Below are positions 37,401-48,200 of a stretch of 64,000 nucleotides of DNA, piece by piece. A model generated the notes under the pieces. It ran no database searches. It saw only the letters and a list, made by a program, of their open reading frames with translations, and had not been told where the DNA came from. The stretch is from Melanocharis versteri (taxonomy: Eukaryota; Chordata; Aves; Passeriformes; Melanocharitidae): contig VZTG01010070.1 of assembly GCA_013397845.1 (NCBI GenBank), positions 1,729,435 through 1,793,434 of the forward strand. Reading direction: 5' to 3'. The position numbers were made by a program, and so were the translations under genes. Position 1 is the first letter of the stretch, and each line of letters starts with the position of its first letter.

Positions 37401-39549
37401 AAATGAGGTTAAGATTGAATTGGCTCAAGGCTGAATTCTTCTGGAAATATCTGAAACAATGAGTTGTTGTGTTTGTTTCTGTTTTATTCTGGTTTTTATG
37501 CTGTTGAAGTTTTTTTCTTCAAGGCTCAGACTTCCCAGACAGTTGCTATAGTTACTTAAACTAAATATGATCAGGTGAGAGTCCCTATAAAATTGGGGGT
37601 GAAAAAGTTATAGCAGTGTGCCATAAAGGCAGCTTTGTTATGACAGAAAAGTTTGAAGGAAGCGGGAACAAAACATACCACAGATATGCTGCCAACTTTG
37701 GGATCAGTGGTCTGTAGTGGAAACACACAACTTTGTTTTGTTTTGGTTTTGAGACTCTGCTGAAGTTTTCCTACTTAAAGAATACAGGCTTTTTTTAGAA
37801 CACATAAAATAGTATCTTTTCTCCTGAAAGGTCAGTTTTGAATGAAGGAGCTGAAGGAATGACTACTTAAAAAGCAAAACCAAACACGACTGCCACCACC
37901 TCAAACCCCCTTGTTTCAGAGCAATCAGATATTTATATGTAGTTCTGTTAAATATGTGCACACCTACTTTAGGAATGCATTTGGCTTCCAAAATCGCTAT
38001 TTTCTGTCAGTTGTAATTAAAAAAATACTGATAACTTTTAAGCATATTTAAATGAGCTTTGCATAACTAGTATTGTATTGAGTGGCTCATGTTTTTTCCC
38101 AAACTGCTTGTTTTGTAATTCACATAAAAGGAGGACTTTTAATTTTAATTATAATGGGGTGTGTAACCAATGTTAACTTTTCTTCCTGTTATCCTGAAAA
38201 GGAAGTATTTATATGATGTAGAGAAGAAGCTCTATGCTTCTGATAGATCTTTTTCAACTTTCTTTTGAAAAGATAACTTTGGTTTCTTCAAAGGACCAGG
38301 ATGTTTTTACTTGACAGAATTTAGATTTTCATGTGTACTTGTCCTGTCCAGGAAGTTTGTACAGAATCCTTAGAGTTTCACATATTAGAAATTTCTTTGC
38401 ATATTTTCATTTCTGCTTTCCAATTAGCAGCTTTTCCTCCCTCAGAAGTGAGAAAAAAAAATGCTTAAGAGTTGCTGCTGAAAAATAAATGCTTTTAACT
38501 ATGAGTGAGGTATACTGTTTGTGACTCTCATTCTCTTCTTCATCAGTGATTTTGATAGTGGTATCAGTCTGCACAGCAACCGGGGCTTGGAACTGGCTAA
38601 TAGACCCAGAGACACAAAAGGTAAGGTCAGGCTAATGCCAAATGTGCTGTGTTCCATAGCTTGGTGCTGCAGTCAAGTGGTGTATTGAAAACTGAAAGGT
38701 TAAACACATGAAACTGGGAGATGATTTTTAGTAAAGCTCTCAAGCTGTCTGGAGTTGTTGTGGAATGTGTCCTGGGACAATGCCTGCCAAAATACTGTAC
38801 CCTGTATGCTTATCTAAAGAATTGTTCACAAGTACTTGGAAATGGCTAGGAGCAGTAGTTTATTTTTAGTTAACTGATCTAGGCAGTGACTTTCTGTGTG
38901 TTTTAGAAAATATGCAGTTGGACTAATCTGATTTCTTTCCTAGGTATCATTTTTCACATCACTTTGGAATCACCCATTTTTCACAATTAGCTGTATTACC
39001 CTAATAGGCTTGTTCTTTGCTGGAATACATAAAAGAGTGGTGGCACCATCAATGTATCCTTTGCTAATGTTTGTCAGGTTAAAAGTGTAGTTACTGCAGT
39101 TGTGGAAGCCTATGCTAATACTGCTTTTTTAGTTTTTGCTTACTGTGTGAACAAGCGTTAGCTGCTTTCCTTGACTCAATCCGCACAGTATAGCAGCCCG
39201 ATGTCGAACGGTTTTGGCAGAATATAATATGTCCTGTGATGATGTAAGTGTTAGTGCTTCATTGCCTATACCTTGTCTGTAAAAAAAAAAAAAGGAAATA
39301 ATTAAAAAAGATACACAGTTTGTTTTTCTGAACAGCACTTGTATATACCTCAGCGAATTCTGTGTGTTTGTAAAACTGGAATGTGGAATACTTAGTATCA
39401 TTTTGTGTGTTGGGTTAAACTGTCCCTGTAACATTGAACTTGAAATGTAATTGTTGGGTTCAACTTCCAGGGTTTCAACTTTATTTATTTTGTTTTCTGT
39501 CTTGCAGACTGGAAAATTAATTTTGAAACCTAGGCCTCATGTTCAATAA
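34471..39549 (+). CDS. CNEP1R1: CNEP1R1, nuclear envelope phosphatase regulatory subunit 1 (complete, six coding exons)
   Basis: Exons: 34471-34495, 37135-37206, 38547-38620, 38944-39053, 39189-39243 and 39508-39549 (stop TAA). All introns are GT-AG and every phase joins, giving 125 residues, the length of the human protein. The product starts [16 protein letters not shown] and ends [10 protein letters not shown]. Two hydrophobic membrane segments are visible, at about residues 33-52 ([19 protein letters not shown]) and 65-86 ([17 protein letters not shown]), with both termini predicted on the same side. The family protein binds and stabilises the phosphatase CTDNEP1 (Dullard) in the nuclear envelope and ER. 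The complex dephosphorylates lipins and so controls phosphatidate and diacylglycerol levels and nuclear membrane growth. The ATG at 34471 is chosen because it begins the family's conserved N-terminus. As I recall the human sequence, only about three residues differ (5, 22 and 34), which shows very strong constraint. Exon 1 lies in a mis-assembled region, but its sequence is intact. Confidence 0.97.
34642..34678 (+). repeat. 37 bp contig overlap, copy 1
   Basis: Identical to 35104-35140 (starts CCGCGCTCCCGG, ends CAGACAGGCG). Copy 1 is the last sequence before the N at 34679 and copy 2 is the first sequence after the N at 35103. The two contigs therefore overlap and could be joined directly once the sequence between them is removed. 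Confidence 0.93.
34680..34943 (+). repeat. 264 bp direct duplication, copy 2 (probable assembly artefact)
   Basis: Begins one base after the N at 34679 and matches 34174-34437 with one substitution. After 34943 it diverges into 34944-35102, a segment ending in GC-rich DNA at the next N (35103). The stretch 34680-35102 therefore looks like a separate 423-base contig placed inside CNEP1R1 intron 1. Confidence 0.93.
35104..35140 (+). repeat. 37 bp contig overlap, copy 2
   Basis: Exact copy of 34642-34678. It continues without a break into the remainder of CNEP1R1 intron 1. Confidence 0.93.
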
Positions 39550-40430
39550 GGGCTGTCTTCCTTCATTTTTTTTCCACTGCCATGGAAACCAAAAATGACC
39601 TTTTTTAAGGTAGTATGACAGCAAAAAATCAAATGGGACTGGTTGTCACTGCCTGGGAGTAAAAGTCTTAACACAGTTGACAGTGAAAGTGTGCAATATT
39701 ACTTTCTTGAATATTTATCCAAATTCTTTGTTATCACATTATCAGTGCTTTTGCTACTTCTGATTACCTCTTTTTCAGTATTAGTGTCACTTTTTTACTT
39801 CAGCTAGAACAGAACATACAGGTGAAGTATGTTAATCGGCAATGAAGTTGAACTTGAAAATGAAACCTCATTTGTGTTACGTGTCTTTGTAAGCTATTGT
39901 AAATAGCAGATCGATGCCAATGTTCAGGAAAAAAAGTAATATCTGGCGTATGGATTTTCTCGTTCTCATGAAGAGTATTGAAAGGAACGTTTGCCATTCT
40001 CCTGATGTTTTATTAGCACACTTCCTCATTACAGCTGTCCTTGTCTCCTGGTCACTCTTTTTGGAACTGGTTTAAAGGCTCGCAGGAAGACTGACTGCTT
40101 GTGCTGGAGAAAACTGGTCTTACTGTTTAAGAACTTCGCAAATATATCAAGGATCACATTTGTCAAGTTGTGTATATAGTGCACCAGCCACTTTCCTTGT
40201 GGTCGTACATAGTTCCTTGTTTGATCTGGTTCAAAACACTTATTTTAAGATTTTAATTTTTTAAAAATTGTCTTAAATATGCTTGTATCTTCCCAATTGT
40301 AAGGTTGTACTGTATCTAAAGTCCACCCGACCATTCTGAGTGGACTTTTATGCGGTGATAGTCAGAATATGGAACTAGTATTGCTTATGTATAACTTCAG
40401 ATTTGGTGAAGAAAATCTAAAGAGTGCCAC

Positions 40431-40436
40431 AATAAA
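40431..40436 (+). terminator. CNEP1R1: Poly(A) signal AATAAA, proximal, CNEP1R1
   Basis: Canonical hexamer about 0.9 kb after the stop codon, in an A/T-rich context (CACAATAAAATAACAAAA). A proximal cleavage site is inferred and no transcript evidence is available. Confidence 0.5.
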
Positions 40437-40772
40437 ATAACAAAATTTATTATTCAGAGTGTTAACAACAAGGTGTGGATGATATACGCATAAAGTGTAA
40501 CTTTTGAATAGCTAAAACTGTCAAGTTTTAAGAGTTTAAGTTGTTCAAGGTGCCTTTTTAAATGTTTTGAACTCTTTAAATTCACTCTAACTGCAAAGCT
40601 CTTGCAACTTCAGTAACCCATACTACAGGGTAGACTGGCTTTTAAAGGCAGCCTATTGATGTAACTTTGTCAGTTGAAACTTTAAGAATTGTCTTCTGGA
40701 TTTTTTTCCAGTAAGTCTTCTGCCCATCCATTATTTTTAACTGCTGTATATTTTGTAGGTAAATGTGTATAA

Positions 40773-40778
40773 AATAAA
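40773..40778 (+). terminator. CNEP1R1: Poly(A) signal AATAAA, distal, CNEP1R1
   Basis: Canonical hexamer with a U-rich downstream element. It is the last such signal before the HEATR3 CpG island, which begins about 260 bases further on. Confidence 0.55.
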
Positions 40779-41035
40779 ATCTTTGTATAAACAGGTGTTA
40801 TCTTCTTTTGTACTGTGCAAATACAGATCTCCACTGAACACAGAAGAACTTCAGAAAATTTATAGCTGCACTCTGTAACTTTCATACCGGACCAACATTT
40901 CCTGTATTTGATGTGGTTCTTATAATCTAAGATACTGACACCAGAGAGGAAACCCCTTCCAGGTTTCCATCCTCCAGGTCAATCCCGCCTCTGTAAGTGC
41001 CCTTAGAGGAAATTGTTTCTGTTGATAATTATCGT

Positions 41036-41290
41036 GTTTGAGCGCAGGAGGCGCGGTGTCGTCCCTCGGTGCGGGTGCCGGGGTCGCAGCGGGCGGCGGG
41101 GCCGTGCGCGGTGCGGCAGGGCGGGGAGTGCGGAGCGGGGCGGGCGCGGCGCCTNCGCGCTCCCGTGCGCGCTGCTGCGGCCGGCCGCGGGAGCTCCGGG
41201 CCCCTCGTCCCTGCCGCGGGGGCTGCCAGGGAGCTCTTGCGGGGCTTGGGTTCGGGCTCCTCGGCCCGAGACTTCTACAGGTGGCCAGAG
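41036..41290 (+). promoter_or_regulatory. HEATR3: HEATR3 CpG-island promoter, exon 1 region, with a single-N gap at 41155
   Basis: A compact, extremely GC- and CpG-rich block between AT-rich flanks, starting about 260 bases after the last CNEP1R1 poly(A) signal and about 0.95 kb before HEATR3 exon 2. The expected first coding exon of HEATR3 (about 45 codons, ending in phase 0) cannot be found on either side of the N at 41155. It was probably lost at that joint. A short ATG frame at 41293 (starting MSPRASRKEER) does not resemble the HEATR3 N-terminus. Confidence 0.7.
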
Positions 41291-42236
41291 CGATGAGTCC
41301 AAGAGCCTCTCGTAAGGAAGAACGGATAGAAATTGCTAAAAAAAGACTGAGTTTGGCCACTTGTAGGCCGTAGTCCTGGCTTAAATATTGCAGATGAAAA
41401 CTGGTGTAAACCTCCTTCTGCAGGAGTGACTTTAGAATCAGAAGCAAAAATCCGTTTTCCTTTAAGTAATTAAATCCTCTTTGTTCACTTCACCCAACCT
41501 AATTAATTGAACAGATCACTTATTGATTATTCTTCTGGACTAGCCTGTTTAGGAGAGATGGGAAGAGAGACTGTAAATAAAGGCACAGGTGAGGATGAGC
41601 TGAGACACTTTTTTCAATGGAGGCAGGATCTGATGTTACCACTCTTCTATTCTGCTCTTCAGCAGATGTTTATCTCTTCTGTTAGGTTTCCAATGAACTC
41701 TGACCTTCCAGGATATGCACCTCTACTGTGTTATTATTTTGTATCTCACCTAAAACTCTGTTACAGCACAAGTCAACATTGTCTTGGGGAATGTAGGGAA
41801 CACTTGTTTCTTGCTGTTATGCAGATGCTTTTGATTTAAAGGCTGTAATTTTTTGTACATTTTGATTCTTCAGCTTTTCTTTATGGTGGCGTGTGTTATG
41901 TCTGTTATACTTCTTTGATGATATTTCCCCCCTGCCCCACTTCTGTCTTTTTTTCAATACATGGTAATTGAGGTCTCACCAGTGCCAACTAGTGTCAGAT
42001 CTGTGTCTGGACTGTGGCTGTCTTGTCAAATATCCAGAATAACATTTATTTAGTCATAAATTTAACACACATAACCCAGGCAAGTACTTACAAACTTTTA
42101 CGGAAGTTAAAAGCTCCTGCTTCCATTCAGGAGCAGTAAAACAGGAGCCACAGTGCTGGTCCTGGTCAGTGTTTTCACTCAGTGAAACCTTCCAGCTCCC
42201 TTTTCCTTCATGGTGACGTGCCCTGTGTCTCTGCAG

Positions 42237-45200
42237 CTGCAGCATCCGAGTGCTGAAGTGAGGGAATATGCGTGTGCCAGCATTTCCAAGCTGTTGCAGC
42301 AGAAGCACGTCATCCCAGCCTTTGTGCAGAGGGACGTGGTGCGCTGTCTGGGGCCGCTGCTGATGGATCACAGTTTAGCTGTTCGGGAAACAGCTGCAGG
42401 TGCTCTCCGGTAAGCACTGGGTACTGCACAGGTAGGATGAAGGGATCCTGCCATGGGGGAAAACTGTGGGGATTCTGCTGGTGACAGCTGTGAACTTGAG
42501 TGCCAGCCTCTCTTGCTTTAGTTCTGGTCTGAGGAGCTATGCCCATGTCAGCTGAAGTTTGTGAGAGAAGGGCTTTTCTTGCTCTGTGAGACTTCAATGT
42601 CAGGAGCAGGCTTTATGCTAGAAATACATGGCTTTATGAGGAAATAGAGAGAACTTGAGTGCAGTTTGTGTGGCATTTTGTGTTGTGATGTTTTAGTACA
42701 GATAAGCTTTCTAATTATGCTTGGTAAGTAAATGAAAATCATATTTTCTTTCTAACACCAAAGTTACTCTCTTGTGTTAGGGAAGTCGAAGACTAATGCT
42801 ACTGATTAGGCAAATTGATTTTAAAAAGTACCACAATCTTTACAGAAGAAATGCATGGGTTTTTTTAAACATTCCTGGAAAGTATTGTATCTCATCCAAA
42901 GCATTAATTTTTTTGTTTTCTCCAGAAATCTGAGTGCTTGTGGAGGATTTGATATCTGTAATGACATGGTGACAAATGACATCATGACACCCCTGGTTGC
43001 ACTTCTGAAAGAGGTGTGTTTATTTTTATTTTTAAACCTGATCTAGGCATTGAATTGTCCTGTATACAAAAACAGTTCTATTTTTGTAGCTATTATGAAA
43101 ATAAGATACTTGAAAGATCTTATATAAAAATGTTTCAATAGGTTTAATGATACAAAAGTTATTCCAGAGCTTTCTGACCACTACCTTCTGCCTCCTGGCC
43201 AGCTAACTTGTGTCCATGGTGAGCTTTGCTGCCTAGGATGATTTTTGAGTGAAAGGTCTGGAGATTTTGGGTCTGTAATGTCGGTTAAGACAAGTTTATT
43301 CTGCCAGTGAGAATCCAGGTCTTTCATTTATATTGCAGCATTACTCTAGTAGGGTTTTTTTGGTGAACGGTTTTGTCTAAATGGATGTTTGGGTTTACAG
43401 CTGGGTAGTTACTGTGGAATAACCTGTACTGAATTTGTATTCTTTGTTTGGTCGAGGTGTTGCACTGCAGTTTGGAAATTGCATTGAGTTCTCTTACCTG
43501 CTGTCTTTGTATGAGCAACCTTGAGCAATACCATCATCTTCTGTGTGTTTCTTTCCCATTTTAAAATATGAGTAATAGCATTACTATAAAGCACAGTGAG
43601 GTATTAGCTGAGTTAATCTTTGTGGTTAGAAACAACTGTTGACAGCTGCATGCAGACTATTAGCAAGAAAGAGCACTTCAGGTTCTAAAATTCCCAAGTA
43701 TTTTTTTTTTATTAGAAAGTGCTTCTAGAGACTGACTGCAAAGCAAGTACTGTAAGAGTCTTTCTACAAGAGAAAAGTTACCAATTATTCAAGTTTTCAT
43801 GAAGAAGGAAACTAGTCAGGTTTTCTGGTAATAAACACTTCATGAGAGGATTCCTCCACTCACTGCTGCTAATACTTTAAAGTTTTGCTTTTCTTTGTGG
43901 CTTGATTGTTTCCCAACCCTGGTTCTTTTGTTTGGTTGTAGTGCAGCACTGGACTAGATGCTAACCAGCTCTCTCCAAAGAAATGCAGAGGAATGAACAA
44001 AAATTATATTGAAGACATAGCCAATGAGGCTATTAATTTGCTGTGGAATATATGGTAAGTGCTCTGTAAACACTGGCATTGTAGCTAAATTAAATTATTG
44101 CTGAAAAGGAATGTGGTAATTGAGGCAGAAAAGAAACTACTGTCCTGGCATGGGAAGATGCATTCATTCACTGATTCTGATTGTGTTACTCCAACATGTA
44201 CCTTGCTTTAATAATGGTGAGCCCTCATCTCATGTGAAATAAAAGCTTATCTTCTAGTGTAGATTACTTTTTTTAAGTAAAGGATTCTAAAAGTGCACAA
44301 AGTTGGTCATTTGTTTTAGAAGAGTAACAAATTCTTTTTCAAATTCTTTTTCTTCATCCTGAGTTCTGATCCTGTTTTCTGAACATGTTCTGTCATAGTC
44401 TGTTGTACAGTTTGGGTTGTGGCTTCTTGCATGTATTTCCTGTAGATCCGTATCATGATACAAGAAACGGAGAAAGTTAAAATCTGATCAGTGGATCAGT
44501 GCTCTAGGAATATGAGGAGTTTTTATACTACTTCCTCCCTCTGCAGGTCATCCCAAAAATTAGTATTAACTGTTTGGGGTAACTATCCCTTAGTTACTGA
44601 GACACTGATAAAAATCTACTTGTTATGTGAGAAAATAATGTAAATTGTTCTATTAGTAGTTTACATTGGAAACACCAGGTGAAGGAAGAGAAATGGTAAT
44701 GCTATTAATACAGAAATTACTATAAACATTGAAGCAATACAAATCTATCACAAAAGTTCTCCTTGAACTTTGTGCTCTCTTCATTTTTTTCCCATTATAC
44801 ACTTTGCATACAGGGTTTTGTTTAGCACTGTACAGTGCCTCAGTGGAACTGCCTCTCTGGCTGTCCGTGTAATATGGCTGCTGGCTTTAGGCCTTATTTA
44901 TCAACTGGGATATTTATTTTTTAGAGATAGGAATCTAGAACAGTAGATAAACTGCTTGTTCAGCATCTTGCACAGAATACATGACCCTTTGTAACTGACT
45001 CAACAATGTTGTGTGTTCATTTTTTTTTTGCTTTTTAGTCAGTGCTTGAGAACAGGAAGTATGATCATGAAGTGTGGTGTAAATCACTTCTGTATTTTGA
45101 ACTTTGTGGCAATGAATGTGAGCTGCTGATTTCATTGCTAAGTTTGGTCCTGATAAAATTAGGGCTGGCATTGATGCTAAGACATAATATTTTCAAAAGT

Positions 45201-48200
45201 AAATTTTTGAAGTAATATTTTGAAGACCCTTGTAGCTAGTTAGCTCCTGTGCTTTTTTAGTTTGAATTAGACTTGTGTATCAGTTGAAAAGAGAGAATAG
45301 CTGTGAGAAGTTGAAGAAGCACAAATCCCACTGTTAGATAATGAAAGTAGATGCATTTCTGAATGGTAAGAGCAGTCATTTTGTGGAGTGAGTGGGTACT
45401 GATGTGAGGGGCAGCAGCCCACTGTGCTGGCAGTGGGTTTGTGGGTGGAGTCTCCTGTGGCTGCAGGAAGCCCTGGGCTGGCTTGCAGCCCACAGCTGTG
45501 AGCTGCCTTTCACACTCCAGCAGGAGACTGTAGTTAGGCTCCCAAAAAAACTCCGAACACCCTGTGAGGAAGCAGCTGGCACAAGCCAGCTTTCCTCAAG
45601 AATGTCCAGGATTTTGCAGCTTCTCTTTCAGCATCTTGCATAGTGTTGATTGTAACCTCAATAATGAAGGATAGCTCTTTGAATAATGCGTAATTCTTCG
45701 GTATTTTTTAAAAAGGTGGGTAATAACAAGTATGGGGTGCTGAAAATGTTGCTACAGTATTTTTTTTTCCTGGAAAGATGTTTGACTGATCTTTTCCATA
45801 CATTAGTGAATGCAACAATACTGCCCTATACATATTCAATAAAGAAGGATGTCTAGAGGCTGTGTTACATTACATGAAGAAATTTGCCACAAATGTGGAT
45901 CTGGCTATTGCAGTAGGTAAGTGGTAAAAAGAAAAGATAAGAGTTGAAAGATTTTTTTTTTTTTTACTATGTGAATGTAACGCTGATATTACATTCATTG
46001 CATAATGGACCTGCTTTAGCATTGCTTAACTTTGCACTGAGTATAAGACTTTAAATTCATTTTTGAACAGCACATAATAAGGAAGTTGACATCTGTTGAG
46101 CTTGTTTTCAGTCCAAAGGAGAATGGCGTATTGGTACATGGGAAGAAAAATTATGTGGGAAGAGGGCTTTAGAGGGAGGCTGTGTTTTTCATTTTGTTTT
46201 CATGTTTTGGTAATGGAGGGTTTAATTTGTTGAGCAGAGGAAATAGTCCTTCTAAAAAAAACCCTAACAATTCCAATCACTTTCAATCTGGTTTTATCAG
46301 TATTATTGTTATTATAGTTTCATAATGGTCATACAGGTGTGTGTGCTTCCAGCATTTTTTATGTTGTCCATTGTCAGTATCCAATGGAGAAATTTAATTT
46401 TGAGTAGCTGAAATTAATACAACCAGTTCCATGGCTGATGTGGCATTGTTCTCACCTGTTCTATGTACAGGTTTGCCACAGAATGTCTTTTAATCCAAAA
46501 CACAGCTTGTGAAAGACAGTGTCAGACCATTACAACATGATGCTGCATGAATTTTTTTTTCCTGTGTCAGCATTTCATTACTCAGCTTTCAGGAAGATAA
46601 TGCTTTCTCATTAGCAGAGCCAAAGCTACTACTGGGTTTGTTAATTATGTTTGCTGTGTTTGCTGCAGCAAACTGCTTGCAGGCAGTAACGGAAGATAAT
46701 GCAGATCTTCTTTCTTCATTTGATGCTTCTGCACAACAAATACTGGAAACAGTGATGCTGTGTCCAGAGAGCACCATGAAGCACATCCTTCTGAGAACAC
46801 TGATAGCAGGTACAGTGCTGGGAGGGTTCACTGCTTTGAGATGGGGAGCACGGCAGGAAAAGGAGGCTGGGAAGGACAGAAGGCTTAGTCTGCTCTGCTG
46901 TGGTCTGGGCATCCGATGGCCGAGGCCTGTACAGATGGTTTGTCAGGTTATATCTACCTTTTGGAACTGCAAATAGACATTTGCAACTAGTTTTAAAACT
47001 GTCTTAAATGCTTGATTCTGAATTCAGCCCCTGCTCAGTGTGATAGCCTACTTTAACTGCTCATTTAATTTTTAACAGTTAGATGAGTCAATAATAAGTG
47101 GTACAGGAGTTGTTTTTGATCTTAATAGGTGTAGATTTTTTACCTCAGAATTCTCAACCTTGAATTCTTCTTGTTACTTCAAATGCTTAACCGTGGTGAT
47201 TTTTGATACTGGAGTGTAATAAATTAATTTTGAGAATCCTTAGAAAATTATTCTCGCATGTGCATTTGTTATCTCAGGTACAGAGTGACACCAGGGTCGC
47301 TCCACCTAAATATTCTGTAAATATTTACGTGTTGAAATTTACTTGAGCTGAAGCTGTGGCTGTAACAATTATTACAGATGAGTATTTGAAATGCTATACA
47401 AAAAATGATACAAATCTGTAGAGAAAAGACTTGAACATTTCTAGTGAGTATAAGCACTGAGTATTTTAAGTAGTGGAGGCCTTGTCCTTATAAAATGGCT
47501 ATTACAGAGCTGGGAATGGCGCACTTTATTAATTTATATAATTTGGTTACCTCATATTTAGGCACTATCTGGAATATAAAGGATACCATTCCAGCAGGCA
47601 GCCTGGGAAGCATGGTTAATGCAATCCTGAAGATATTTTCAGAATCATTGGCAATAGATGCAGGTGAAACAATTATTCGTATGAATGAAGCTGAACAAAA
47701 CAGGTTAAAACTTGCTGTGGAAGCAGAAACTGAGGAAAACATGAGTGATATTACAGAAAACTGTGTTTTGAGTGAAGATGATAACATGGAAGAAATACCG
47801 AAAGGAAAACTCAGAAGAGAAAATGACGTTTCAGATTTACTTCCAGTAAGTGTGGCTGAGTGGCTTTTGGACAGCTTTAGTGCAAGTGGCATTCCTTGAG
47901 AATAAAATTTTCTCTGGAACATCCAACAGAAACGTGGTAGATAACACTGCTTGGTTTTGTGTTTTGGGGTTTTTTTTCAAGTTTGGGTGTAGACTGAGAA
48001 GAGGAAATGGCTGGACTGTATTTTTAACTGGCAGCTTGGATACTTTAAATGGCACTTAAATGTTGTTTTCCAAAATGAAATTTGGTTCATGTTTTTAATT
48101 TTTTAGTCTGATAAGTGGGAGCTGAAAGAAGTGACAGCTTTACTGACGGCGCAGCAGACTGCTCTGGAAATCATTGTTAATATGTGCTGCAGTGAAGGTT

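Larger units (their letters stand above)
39550..40795 (+). other. CNEP1R1: CNEP1R1 3' UTR
   Basis: AT-rich non-coding sequence after the CNEP1R1 stop. AATAAA signals lie at 40431-40436 and 40773-40778. The second is followed within about 20-40 bases by TGTGTTATCTTCTTTTG-type GU/U-rich sequence, suitable for cleavage near 40795. The UTR would be about 0.9 or 1.25 kb depending on the site used. Confidence 0.6.

Noticed and set aside
40920..41447. 175-codon minus-strand frame across the HEATR3 promoter island
   Set aside because: It is antisense to a CpG island, includes the N at 41155 and has biased Pro/Ala/Arg composition typical of translated GC-rich promoter DNA.
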